A DNA stretch of 34,120 nt from Streptomyces katrae (GCF_000717655.1 NZ_JNZY01000051.1:1-34120); one strand, 5' to 3'. Positions 16,854 to 25,407 are shown, counted from the first letter of the stretch. The notes: a model not told the origin generated them from the letters alone. Program-made: numbers and translations.

Positions 16854-17129
16854 GTGAACTACGACCGTGAGCCTGTGTTCAAACGAAGCAAGTGGGGCAC
16901 CCAGAGGTACTACTACAATCCGCGCAACCCCATCGGACTCACCCTGATCATCGTCTCCCTCCTCTTCGCCGGGACGATGATGCTCCTCATGGCGAACCGG
17001 GCAGGCCCGTTCGCACCGGAGCCCGCGCCCACATGGAGTCCGCCACGATACGAATACTCCTGGCCACCACCGGCGAGCACCCCCACACCCTGGCCGCCCC
17101 AGCCACCCACCAGCCCGCCCGAGCCTTGA
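16854..17129 (+). CDS. Single-TM protein with proline-rich tail
   Basis: The 91-residue product MNYDREPVFKRSKWGTQRYY has one TM helix (about residues 27-46, IGLTLIIVSLLFAGTMMLLM) and a proline-rich C-terminal tail (PPPASTPTPWPPQPPTSPPEP pattern, about 38 residues). GTG at 16854 follows GAGGGG seven bases upstream. It starts 77 bp after the flotillin stop in the same direction and could be cotranscribed. No family is recognised. The basic, tyrosine-rich N-terminus is probably cytoplasmic and the proline tail external. Confidence 0.7.
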   Translation: MNYDREPVFKRSKWGTQRYYYNPRNPIGLTLIIVSLLFAGTMMLLMANRAGPFAPEPAPTWSPPRYEYSWPPPASTPTPWPPQPPTSPPEP

Positions 17130-17384
17130 GCGGCCAATCCGCCGGTGCGTGGCCCCGATAGCCGCCGAGCGTCTCTGAACGATGGAGCACGTTCTACCCG
17201 CGTGCCACAGCCCATACATCCCTCCGGTCCGTGAGGCGGCGGTCCCCTGCTTGCCTCGCGTTTGCCGAGCTGTGCTCCCCATCGCAAAGACGCAGGTCCG
17301 GCAACGACTTCCGGGGACGTCAGTCCAGGGTGCGCAATCAGGCTGTGATGAACTGATGATCGTTAATTGAGAGCAGGGGGACAA

Positions 17385-17792
17385 ATGGAAGCCGATGAGA
17401 CGGCTCTGGAAGTGTCGGTTCTTGAAGGCACCGCACCAGAGAGGGCTGAGAAGAGGGCCCGGGACGCGCGCCGCATCGAGGGGTGGTCGATCGTCTGGAT
17501 GCTCCTCGCCATGCTGGTCTGGGGGTGCTTCATCTTCCTGATGGTCGCCGATTACGGCCCCGAGGCATCCTCATACAAGGGGACCCACGCTGTGTGCCAG
17601 AGCCCGCTAAGCGACCCGTCGCCTCAGGACAGAATCTGCCGAAGCGACGAGCTGCGGCAGTGGCCCGCGCTGATGGGCATCCTCGCGCTGGCGTCCATAG
17701 CGACTGTCACCGCAGCGGCAACCATGGTGTACGCCAAGGTCCTCGCCCGCCTGGCCCACAGCGACGGGTCCGGCGTGCGGCCACAAAGCTGA
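17385..17792 (+). CDS. Two-TM membrane protein of unknown function
   Basis: The 135-residue product MEADETALEVSVLEGTAPER has a charged N-terminal helix, a TM segment at about residues 36-56 (WSIVWMLLAMLVWGCFIFLMV), a ~40-residue loop with two cysteines (HAVCQSP and DRICRSDE), and a second TM at about 94-115. The cysteine pair could form an external disulfide. ATG at 17385 has GCAGGGGGA four to five bases upstream. It is 255 bp after the preceding gene with no feature recognised between them. No family is recognised. Confidence 0.7.
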   Translation: MEADETALEVSVLEGTAPERAEKRARDARRIEGWSIVWMLLAMLVWGCFIFLMVADYGPEASSYKGTHAVCQSPLSDPSPQDRICRSDELRQWPALMGILALASIATVTAAATMVYAKVLARLAHSDGSGVRPQS

Positions 17793-18011
17793 GACTCCCT
17801 CTGCGTGGACACCAGAAGGCCGCCTCTGGTCACCAGACCACCGTGAAGGCATCAGCACAGCCGCCCTGAACCCCGTGCAGATCACCGTACCGGCGAGAAC
17901 CTGCGCGCAGCGCACTTGTCATGGGCCGCCCCCAGCTGTCCGACCCGGCAAGGACCTGGCTGGTGAGATGCACCGGCCGTGGCATCGATGGCCCGACGGG
18001 GTCCCGGCCGG

Positions 18012-18413
18012 TCAGGGCCCGATGCGAATCTCGTGGGTGCCGATGCCGCACCACACGATGTGCCGCTCGCCGCCGCGCAGCTCACGGCCGTATGACCACG
18101 TGGCGCGCCCGTCCGGTGCCCGGATGAGCTCGTAGACCCCGGGAGCGATCCGCACCCCCTTCACGCGTAAGCCGGGCCGGAAGAGCCAGCCGGTGCGCAG
18201 GTCGGGCACGAATGATTCCAGAACGACGCGGCGGAAGCGCCAGCGCTGGGCGGGGGTGAGGTGCTGGAGGTCGGCGGTGAAGCGGGAGAGCGTCTCGAAG
18301 GTCGGCACGAAGTCTCCTCCAGGAAGCACGAAGCCCCCCAGCGTGGTGCCGGAGGGCGGGGGACGGAAGGGCGTGTGCGGTGGACTCGGGTCACTGGTGT
18401 GCTTGGCCGTCAT
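18012..18413 (-). CDS. Hypothetical protein common on actinobacterial mobile DNA; RelE-like pattern possible
   Basis: The 133-residue product has a proline-rich N-terminal third and a compact basic domain: LTPAQRWRFRRVVLESFVPD, RPGLRVKGVRIAPGVYELIR, DGRATWSYGRELRGGERHIVW, and IGTHEIRIGP at the end. The order (basic helix, GVYEL.. strand, GR..W.YG strand, terminal GTH) resembles a RelE/HigB-type fold, so a toxin-like RNase is conceivable, but catalytic residues cannot be assigned and no antitoxin gene is adjacent. ATG at 18413 lies just 36 bp from the 44-bp tandem repeats, so those repeats could be its control region. Function unknown. Confidence 0.65.
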   Translation of the reverse strand: MTAKHTSDPSPPHTPFRPPPSGTTLGGFVLPGGDFVPTFETLSRFTADLQHLTPAQRWRFRRVVLESFVPDLRTGWLFRPGLRVKGVRIAPGVYELIRAPDGRATWSYGRELRGGERHIVWCGIGTHEIRIGP

Positions 18414-18448
18414 CGATCGCGTTCGGTGGGGTTCGGTGTGGTGAGGCG

Positions 18449-18536
18449 CCGGTGAGTGCGCCCCGGTGAGTGGTGAGTGGAGTGGTGACTCACCGGTGAG
18501 TGCGCCCCGGTGACTGGTGACCGGAGTGGTGAGTCA
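18449..18536 (+). repeat. 44-bp tandem repeat (two copies) of GGTGAGT iterons
   Basis: Copies at 18449-18492 and 18493-18536 match apart from a few bases. Within them GGTGAGT or a close variant (GGTGACT, GGTGACC) occurs at about 18451, 18465, 18472, 18484, 18495, 18509, 18516 and 18528. The repeats sit between the hypothetical gene at 18413 and the relaxase start at 18706. Iteron-like arrays beside plasmid transfer or replication genes often bind an initiator or repressor; which applies here is unknown. Confidence 0.75.
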
Positions 18537-18705
18537 CTGGGGTGTTGGAGGGAGGACCGGAGAGCGATGACATTCGCTGCCGGGGCCGGCGCCGCTTCCC
18601 GCCTGGCGGGCACTCGGGAAGAAAGTTCGGCCGCTGCTCCCGCCTGGCGGGACGTCCCGCCGATCGGCCTTTTATTGCAGGTCAGAGCCGTGTGGCGTGG
18701 TCTGC

Positions 18706-20644
18706 ATGACAGTGGATATCAGGGTCGTCCGGGCCGGTCAGATGTACCGCTACTACCTGCGGCAGACCGTCGTCGGCGACGGCCGCCGCCCGGCTCGCAC
18801 GCCGCTGCGCGCCGCCCAGGAGCAAGCCGGTGTCCCGGCTGGGCGATGGATGGGCCGGGGCCTGGCCGCGCTTGGCCTTGCGCCGGGGAAGGACGTAACC
18901 GAGGCGCAGCTGCGGAACCTCTTCGGCGAGCGGGGCAGGCACCCGTACGCGGACCGGATCGAGGCCGACCTGCTCGCCCAGGGCGCCTCCCCGAAGAAGG
19001 CGTTCAAAGCTGGCGCCCTCGGACGCCAGGTGATGGTCACCGGTGTCGACTTCGTCTTCCGGCCGCAGCCGACGATCTACCTCCTGTGGGCGCTGGGGGA
19101 TGAGGAGACCTGGCGGGTGATCGAGGCCGCGCACGAGCGGGCGATCGAGCGGGTGCTGGAGTGGATCGAGGACGAGGTGGCGGTGATCCGCTACGGCAAG
19201 GACGGCATCTACCGGGTGCGGCCGCCCGGCGGTCTGGTCGCCGCCCGCTTCCGCCACTACGAAGCACGGTCGGGGATGCCGCTGCTCCATGACCATCTGC
19301 TGCTCTCCGTGAAGGGGCAGCGCCTGGACGGCAAGTGGGGCTCGATCCACACCCTGGCCCTGCACGAGAACACCGTCGCCGCCTCCGCGCTCTACAACGA
19401 GCTCGTGGCCGCGGAGGTCTGCGAGACACTGGGGCTGGCGACCGAGCCGCGCACCGTCACCCTGGGACGCCGGCCGGTGATGGAGATCGCCGGGGTACCG
19501 CACGAACTGATCCGCTGGACCTCCCGGCGCAGCGACCAGATCACCGCCTGCCTGGCAGAGCTGGAGCACGAGTACGTCACCGCCGTCGACGACGACGGCG
19601 AGCCGAAGTTCCTGCCCGTGGTCTCCGAGCGGGCCCGCGCCAAGCTGAACCAGATCGCCGCCCGCAAGACCCGCCCGCCCAAGCAAAAGACCCGGCCGCT
19701 CGCGCAGCTGCGCGTCTGGTGGAAGACGAGCGCGATCCTCACCTCCGGGGCGGCCGTCGACGTCATCAACTCCCTCCTCGAGCACGCCCGCGCCGCGGCT
19801 GCCGCGATCCGGGCCCGGGTCGCCGCCGTGGTCGACGTCCCCCTGGCGGCCGTCGACGTCGCCGCGACCGTGTTCGTGATGAACGAAGGCGGCCGCTTCC
19901 ACCGCCGGCACCTGCTCGCCGAAGCCCGCCGCCACCTCGCCCTCGTCCTGCGCGGCCGCCGCCATCTCCACCTATTGCCTGGACATCAGCGAGCCGAAGA
20001 CCGTGCGCGGTCTGGAGGCCGGCTACCGCCTCTACACCGCCCGCTGGGACCTGTCCGACCTCCCCGCCCGGCGCCGCCCACCCACTCCCGCACCCGGCCC
20101 GGACCGCCAACCCCCGGCCGATCCCGGCGAGCCGGCTGCACCCCGGCCCCCGGGCCAGGACACGGGGGAGTGGGAAATACCCCGCATCCCGCCGCAGTAC
20201 GAGCGAGCTGTCCTCGCCGGTGTGGTGGTGCGGGAGAAGCTGCGCACCACCACCGCCACCCGCGTGCGGGGCAGGGCGTACGACGTCGTCGCGCACCAGC
20301 AGGCCGCGATGTACGAGCAGCTGCTCGCGCCCCCGGGCGCCGACCCCGAGGACGAGGACGACGACCAGGAGCCGGAGGCCGGACGCAGCGGGGCGATCGA
20401 CATGACGGCGCTACGAGCCCTCCGGGAGTCCCGCACCGACGTCGAAGCCCTCGACCTCACTGCCGAGCGGCTGCGCCACCTTCAGGACGCGTTCACCAAG
20501 GCGGCCGACGACTCCCGCACCCGCGCCATTCGCTACGCCGAACAGGACGACGCCGACCCGGTGTGCCCGGTGCGCCGGGACGGCCAGCAGGTGCACCGCC
20601 CGCCGGAGCCCGTACCGCACCGCGGCCAGCAGGCCGGACACTGA
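18706..20644 (+). pseudogene. MobF (TrwC/TraI-type) conjugative relaxase, frameshifted as read
   Basis: The N-terminal relaxase domain is clear: TVDIRVVRAGQMYRYYLRQ with the tandem tyrosines Y16-Y17 of MobF enzymes, and LHDHLLLSVKGQRLDGKWGS with the metal-binding HDH at residues 195-197. It nicks plasmid DNA at oriT and stays covalently bound to the strand. At about 19955-19962 the coding frame moves. After LVLRGR the protein continues in the next frame as AAISTYCLDISEPKTVRGLEAGYRLYTARWD and on to the stop at 20644. Rebuilt length is about 645 residues, without a C-terminal helicase domain. ATG at 18706 opens with the family start; GTG at 18697 is possible. No coupling protein is nearby, so this is a mobilisable or reduced element. 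One base change would restore the frame, so sequencing error is possible. Confidence 0.8.
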
Positions 20645-21049
20645 AGCGCCCTTGATGCCCGCCGGGGCGAAGCCACAGTGCGCAAAGCCGCTCGTTCCGA
20701 GCCGGGGCCATTGAAGGCCCGAAGGTGGCCGCGGGTCGGTCACTGGTGCCTCCGCGTGGGGTCGTAGACGGCGGAGGTCAGGGTCGGAAGCAGCGAGGGG
20801 TGGCTGCTGGAACCCGACAGGCCCTTGCTCGATGTCGGGCCTGTGCCGCAGCTCTGAAGTCATGCCGACGAGTCCGAAATGACCATTCAGGACCTCTTCG
20901 GCGGGTCACCGCTCAATCCGTTGCCTGTACGCGCAGCGCTGTCCCCTTGACCGACCCATAACCCCCTGCGTTGAGGCGGAGCGGTAAACCGCCACCCCGA
21001 TGACGGACTTGCTGCGACTCTTTGCCTCAGGCATGGGAAGGAGCAGACA
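20645..21049. other. Intergenic stretch, no gene recognised
   Basis: This 405-bp gap lies between the relaxase and PIN genes. Open frames on both strands have shadow composition. The last 30 bp carry the Shine-Dalgarno GGAAGGAG for the TTG start at 21050. MobF oriT sites are often near the relaxase, so this gap and the 18.41-18.70 kb region are the places to look for one; no clear nic-site motif was identified. Confidence 0.35.
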
Positions 21050-22303
21050 TTGATCATCTTGGATGCGAACATCCTCAAGAGTGTGTCGCTGCGCGGTCTG
21101 GAGGCCGAACTTCTTCGGGCGATTCGCGCCTCGGGGGTGGAGGAGATCGCTGCACCGTGGATAGCTGTTGAAGAGATCGCAGCCCAGGAGGCACTGCGCT
21201 ACGCGGAGAAGTACGACCGTGTCGCCACCGAGCTGGACACCTTGGACAAGGCCACACCTTGGGAGACTGTGTCCCATCCGAGGCGGGCTCAGCCTGAAGA
21301 GGTACGTAGCCACTGGCGCGACCGATACGCGGAGATCGTTCATATTCTTCAGACCAGCCCGCAGGCGTATCAGCAGGCGCTCTTTCGGGAAGCGAACCTC
21401 CTTGCGCCGTGCAAGGCCATCGGCAAAGACGGCCACAAGACCGGCGCCCGGGACGCCGCTATCTGGCTGACGGCAGTCGAGTATGCGAGGGACAACCCCG
21501 GCCAGAGCGTCTACTTCGTGACGGCTGATGGCGACTTCGGAACTGCTGACTCGCTTCCCGACCAGATGGCGCAGGATCTCGCTCGCCTGGGTGGCCGATT
21601 CGTGCGCTACACGTCACTCACTGATGTGCTGACGAAGTTCGCCAGCCCGGTGACCATCGACGAGGAGACCGTCAAGGAGGCACTCTGCGCGGAGCACGTA
21701 CTGCGCAGTGTCTCCGAGGCCGCGCGCGACGAGGCCGGGCGGCGGAGGTTCGAAGGGGTGGTCCTCCCAAGCGAGTCGGCTACAACTCAACTGACGTTCA
21801 CTTTCCTGGGTTGGCCGGCTGATTGTGGGCCAGCGGTCGCACTCGGGGAAGTAAGAGACGTCCGGGCACATGAGATCAACGGGCAAACGTGGTGCACTGC
21901 TACAGCCCGATGGCTGCTCGCCGGGCACATCGAGCCTTACAGCGAGGGGCGGACCATCAACCTTTCCTGGCAGACCAGAGTCATGCTGCGCCCAGGTGCG
22001 CCAGAGGAAGGCATCACGATCACGCGGCCCCAACGTGGCGAGACGGTCACGCAGGAGGACGTGCCCCACCTGCCTGCGCTTGACCACTCCCACGAGGTTC
22101 CACGCGTCCAGGTCAGTCGGCTGGAGGCCGAGATCGTCAACCTGGCGATCCGCAACGTGCTCAGGCATGGTGGTGATCGGTACCCCGATATCGTTGGCGC
22201 GCTGAGGTCAGCGTCGCCTGATTCCCTGAGCGTTGCGCAGGACAGCTTCTTGCCTGATCAGCGGCGGGATGGTCGTCCTAACGATGTTCCTGACCCGACG
22301 TAG
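21050..22303 (+). CDS. PIN-domain protein (DUF4935-like) with a long C-terminal extension
   Basis: The 417-residue product has an N-terminal PIN nuclease domain: MIILDANIL with Asp5, EEIAAQEALRYAEKY with Glu41/42, KTGARDAAIWLTA with Asp135, and VYFVTADGDFG with Asp160/162. The four acidic positions of a metal-dependent PIN RNase are therefore present. About 240 further residues follow, with a beta-rich middle (TQLTFTFLGWP, NLSWQTRVML) and no family I recognise. Start is TTG at 21050 with GGAAGGAG eight bases upstream. PIN proteins are usually toxins paired with an antitoxin, but this long form with no small partner fits stand-alone PIN proteins of mobile DNA. Probable RNase; target unknown. 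Confidence 0.8.
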   Translation: MIILDANILKSVSLRGLEAELLRAIRASGVEEIAAPWIAVEEIAAQEALRYAEKYDRVATELDTLDKATPWETVSHPRRAQPEEVRSHWRDRYAEIVHILQTSPQAYQQALFREANLLAPCKAIGKDGHKTGARDAAIWLTAVEYARDNPGQSVYFVTADGDFGTADSLPDQMAQDLARLGGRFVRYTSLTDVLTKFASPVTIDEETVKEALCAEHVLRSVSEAARDEAGRRRFEGVVLPSESATTQLTFTFLGWPADCGPAVALGEVRDVRAHEINGQTWCTATARWLLAGHIEPYSEGRTINLSWQTRVMLRPGAPEEGITITRPQRGETVTQEDVPHLPALDHSHEVPRVQVSRLEAEIVNLAIRNVLRHGGDRYPDIVGALRSASPDSLSVAQDSFLPDQRRDGRPNDVPDPT

Positions 22304-22642
22304 CTGACACGCCCGCTTTTTCGGCTGGTCCAACGTGACGACTCTCCAACAGGTCCAGCCCTCGGGCTGTGGCGAGGGCCCCGGAGATTTTTCCTCCCCT
22401 CGGGAACGGACAAACCCTGCGGTCAAGGGGCCTTACCGGACCCCATGACCAGCGTCCCACTCGACGCTGGCTCCGCCCGCTGGCCCGCCTTGACCAGTCG
22501 ACCGCACGGCCGCGAACGCCACATCGCCCCTTGACCGGCCCTGCGACGGGCGACCGTTAGACGCCGGTCAAGGGGTCCCCCTGCACGCTCTCCCTCCTCG
22601 GCCCCGGTGTGGGGCGGTGAATGACGAGAAGGAGACACGACG
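22304..22642. promoter_or_regulatory. Intergenic region with terminator-like hairpin and GGTCAAGGGG boxes
   Basis: A hairpin (CAGCCC-TC-GGGCTG, 22356-22369) lies 53 bp after the PIN stop and may end it. The box GGTCAAGGGG occurs at 22421-22430 (plus). A perfect 13-bp inverted repeat (CCCCTTGACCGGC at 22527-22539 with its complement at 22563-22575) contains two more copies. A weaker CCTTGACC half lies near 22489. The boxes precede the replication gene and look like operator or initiator sites. GAAGGAG near 22628 serves the small frame at 22643. Confidence 0.6.
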
Positions 22643-23005
22643 ATGGCGACGATCCACTGCCACCCGGCAGACGGCACGCGCCCGCCGGCCCCGCCTGGCG
22701 CTGAGCTGGTCGCGGGCAAGCCCCGCACTGGTTGGGCAAGCCGAAGTGGGCTCCTTGAGGGGGCACTTCAGTACCTCCTTCGGTACCCACTTGGGTGCCC
22801 GACACCCGGCGGGGTGGCAAACATGCAGGTCAGCACGCGAATCAGCGTGAAAACCGCGTCGTCACACCCCTCTTCTCCCCTCTTGTTGTCCGTATGGGAG
22901 GAGATCATCGGGTTACAGGGGGGCCCGGCGCCCTCCACGACCAGCCAGGTCCGGCTTCCGGCCGACCGGTGCAACTGGTTGCGAGCGGCGAAGGGGTGGA
23001 GCTGA
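22643..23005 (+). CDS. Possible leader ORF coupled to the replication-relaxation gene
   Basis: The 120-residue frame opens MATIHCHPADGTRPP with ATG after GAAGGAGA about seven bases upstream. It ends in TGATG, so its stop overlaps the start of the replication-relaxation gene, an arrangement typical of translational coupling. Composition is less convincing: proline- and serine-rich, no domain, no TM. The DNA also contains possible hairpins (GTACC/GGTAC near 22770-22785), so this may be a translated leader controlling replication-protein dosage rather than a functional protein. Supported by start signals only. Confidence 0.4.
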   Translation: MATIHCHPADGTRPPAPPGAELVAGKPRTGWASRSGLLEGALQYLLRYPLGCPTPGGVANMQVSTRISVKTASSHPSSPLLLSVWEEIIGLQGGPAPSTTSQVRLPADRCNWLRAAKGWS

Positions 23006-24396
23006 TGGCAGGCAAGCGGCTGACGAATCCGGCGGGATCCTCGAACGATTTGCGGGGCGATGTGTTGCGCGTGCTCGGGGTGCTGAAGGTGGCCACGGCC
23101 GACCAGATCCAGCGGATCGCCTCACCGCACCTGACCTACCGGCACACGACGAAGGCGACCGCCTCCGAGCGGAAGACCGCCCGTACCGCCTCGCACGCGG
23201 GTGCGCTCTCGGATCTGCGCAAGCATGGTCTCGCCGAGAACGGCGGCACCACCCGGGCGGGGGAGTCGCTGCGCAACCTGACCACCAAGGGCCTGGAGGC
23301 CGCCTCCTACGAGCTCGGGCGCCCCCTGTCGGAGATGGGCTCCACCGCTCGCGGCGCGGGCTCCAGCGGGGCCACCCACCCCATGGCCGTCAACGAGACC
23401 GTCATCGCGATGCTCCGTCCCAAGCCCGACCTCCGGCTGCTCACCGCGGAGCCGACGGAAGCGAAGGCGGCCGCGCAGGCCGCCGTCGACGCCCCGGCCG
23501 GTGTCGGCACGATCGCCTCGTACGCGACCGAGGTCCCGCTGCCCGCCACCGGCACGTGGGGCGCGCCCGGAAAGGGCGGCGCCCAGGCCGACATCGTGCT
23601 CACCGCCCCGCAGGACCAGATCCCGCTGTTGTTCATCGAGGTCGACAACTGCCACGAGAGTGCCGAGGAGATCGCGGCGAAGCTGTTGAAGTACTCCAGG
23701 TTTTTCAAGCGGCAGATCAAGGACACCGACGGCAAGGACAAGCCGATGTGGCGCACCCGCTGGATGGCCCGCGTCGCGGAGCGAGGGGAGGCCCCGCACC
23801 CGCCCGTGCTGATCGTCTTCAACCACATCGGCGCCCGCGACCCCAACCGCACCGTCCCCAGGTTGCAGGAGCTGACCCGGCCGCTGTGGGCGGGCGAGCC
23901 GGCCGACGGATTCAGCAGCTACGACCGGAAGATACCGATCATCGCGACCGGACTGCGCAACCTACGCGAGCACGGACCCAACGGCCCGATCTTCCTCCGC
24001 TTCGGCCGTACCCACATGCAGCCACTGCGCGACGCGATCGGCAACCCCCGCCGCGATGTCGTCCTCGCCAGCCGAGCGGAGCGGGCGCGAGCACAGCAGG
24101 AGGAGTACCAGGAGCAGCTGCGCCGCGCGGCCGAGCAGAAGAGGACCGAGCATGAGGCCGCCCGCCCTGCCTGCGCCGGCTGCGGGACGAAGTTCGACAA
24201 CGACCGATGGCAGACCACCCGCCTCTCTCCGACGCCGGGCAGCCGGTGGCACCCGACGCTGTGCGAGCCGTGCGAGGACAAGACCGTCGCGGCCGCGGAC
24301 CAGGCCGAGCGTGACCGACTGGAGCAGGAGGCCGCCGAGACGGCTGAGAAGGCCCGCGGCTGGCGCTCCCGCCTCCGCCCTGGGCAAGCCCAGTGA
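23005..24396 (+). CDS. Replication-relaxation family plasmid protein
   Basis: The 463-residue product begins with a winged-helix part (DLRGDVLRVLGVLKVATADQIQRI, HAGALSDLRKHGLAENGG, LTTKGLEAASYELGR). A PD-(D/E)XK-like core follows (GGAQADIVL, PLLFIEVDN, AAKLLKYSRFF, IVFNHIGAR), matching the 'replication-relaxation' family that is widespread on Streptomyces plasmids and integrative elements. The C-terminus adds a zinc ribbon with C390-x2-C393 and C420-x2-C423 and a charged helix. ATG at 23005 overlaps the preceding small frame as TGATG; an upstream start at 22795 gives non-family sequence. The role in plasmid replication is by family name; the biochemical activity is not established to my knowledge. 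Two hairpins overlap its stop. Confidence 0.82.
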   Translation: MAGKRLTNPAGSSNDLRGDVLRVLGVLKVATADQIQRIASPHLTYRHTTKATASERKTARTASHAGALSDLRKHGLAENGGTTRAGESLRNLTTKGLEAASYELGRPLSEMGSTARGAGSSGATHPMAVNETVIAMLRPKPDLRLLTAEPTEAKAAAQAAVDAPAGVGTIASYATEVPLPATGTWGAPGKGGAQADIVLTAPQDQIPLLFIEVDNCHESAEEIAAKLLKYSRFFKRQIKDTDGKDKPMWRTRWMARVAERGEAPHPPVLIVFNHIGARDPNRTVPRLQELTRPLWAGEPADGFSSYDRKIPIIATGLRNLREHGPNGPIFLRFGRTHMQPLRDAIGNPRRDVVLASRAERARAQQEEYQEQLRRAAEQKRTEHEAARPACAGCGTKFDNDRWQTTRLSPTPGSRWHPTLCEPCEDKTVAAADQAERDRLEQEAAETAEKARGWRSRLRPGQAQ

Positions 24397-24416
24397 CGTC
24401 TGGGCAAGCCTCCCAG
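24380..24416 (+). terminator. Two adjacent hairpins over the replication gene stop
   Basis: CTGGGCAAGCCCAG (24380-24393) is a perfect stem with an AA loop. It is followed by CTGGGCAAGCCTCCCAG (24400-24416), which folds as CTGGG/CCCAG. Both share the CTGGGCAAGCC unit, which recurs at about 24445-24455, with a shorter match (TGGGCAAGCC) near 22733. They may terminate the replication gene or belong to a repeat family. Confidence 0.5.
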
Positions 24417-24434
24417 CGACAGCGTGGGCATGCC

Positions 24435-24451
24435 TAAGGCGACCCTGGGCA
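24435..24451 (+). repeat. 17-bp direct repeat, copy 1
   Basis: TAAGGCGACCCTGGGCA here is repeated exactly at 27859-27875, with a further GGCGGCGG shared downstream of both. This copy lies between the replication-relaxation gene and the AbiTii gene, outside firm coding sequence. Confidence 0.65.
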
Positions 24452-24519
24452 AGCCCTGCTGGCGGCGGTGCACGACAAAGGGTCGTCCTCCGGGATGCTT
24501 ACCGGGCACACTGGTCGCC

Positions 24520-25356
24520 GTGACCCCACCGGACGTCCGAGGGCTGGAGCAGCTTGAGGGCGCTCTCCTGGACGATAAGACTTCGCTGGCCTCTGCGTTG
24601 CGCCGCTGCCTGCTGCTGGGCGGCTACGCCCACCATGAGGAGCTGCGAACCTGGGCGCTCAAGGAGCTCGAGGGGTACGCCGCTGACGACGATCTACCGG
24701 CGTACCGGAGAGTGCCAGCGGCTCTTGAGATCAATGCGAACGTCCACCACTTCGGCGGGATCACGCAGTACAACGGTCGTCGGATCAGCCCGCACCTGTT
24801 GCCGGAACCGGCCCGCGAGCGCGGCGTCGGGGAGGTGGTCCCCATCCTCAACGGCGTCAAAGAACTCGAAGGACTCGTCGCTCGCGCGGAGAAGTCCGTC
24901 TTTGTCGCGCCTCCCGGCTCGGCGGAGTACGCCCTGCTGATGACTCTGCAGCAGCGCGAGGCCGGCAACGAAGATACGGAGATCACCTCTCTGCACTGGG
25001 ATGTCGCTGTCGCCAGCATCGAGGGCATCCTCGACCACATCAGAACCCGCCTGACCCAGTTCGTCGCAGAAGTGAGAGCATCTATGCCCCCTGGCCAGCA
25101 GAACCCCAATCCCGCTCAGATCGGCGACGCTGCCGAGAGAGCCTTCAACATCAGCGCCGGCGACAACGCGACCGTGAACATCAACGCGCCCAAGGCGCAC
25201 GCGGAGCGCGGCGCAACAGCAAGCGCAAACATTAACGAACCTGTGACGACTCCGGCGATGCAGCCCTTCTGGCACCGCACCCACGTCATCTGGACGGCCG
25301 TCGGAGCTGCTGGTGCGATCGCATCGGCGATCATTGCGTGGGCCGCTCTCAAGTAG
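24520..25356 (+). CDS. AbiTii-domain membrane protein, candidate abortive-infection factor
   Basis: The 278-residue product carries an N-terminal AbiTii domain: SLASALRRCLLLGGYAHHEE (about residues 22-41), then LRTWALKELEGY and DDLPAYRRVPA, matching the family order of L..cL.Lg...eL..W...EL.GY...d.lP.YR. An asparagine-rich linker with FNISAGDNATVNINAP follows, and one C-terminal TM helix (about residues 255-277). It is thus predicted to sit at the membrane with a cytoplasmic AbiTii head. AbiTii is associated with phage abortive infection; the mechanism is not established to my knowledge. GTG at 24520 is chosen because the domain begins soon after; the ribosome binding site is weak. It opens a probable defence island. 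Confidence 0.8.
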   Translation: MTPPDVRGLEQLEGALLDDKTSLASALRRCLLLGGYAHHEELRTWALKELEGYAADDDLPAYRRVPAALEINANVHHFGGITQYNGRRISPHLLPEPARERGVGEVVPILNGVKELEGLVARAEKSVFVAPPGSAEYALLMTLQQREAGNEDTEITSLHWDVAVASIEGILDHIRTRLTQFVAEVRASMPPGQQNPNPAQIGDAAERAFNISAGDNATVNINAPKAHAERGATASANINEPVTTPAMQPFWHRTHVIWTAVGAAGAIASAIIAWAALK

Positions 25357-25407
25357 CCGAACGGGCTGCCAACCAAAGAGCAACAGCCCCGACACCGCAC
25401 AGCTATC

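Noticed and set aside
18449..18536. Possible CRISPR array
   Set aside because: The two 44-bp copies are directly tandem, with no spacers and internal heptamer repeats, unlike CRISPR.
18682..19971. 429-codon minus-strand frame opposite the relaxase
   Set aside because: Antisense shadow; the plus strand carries the MobF tyrosines and HDH motif.
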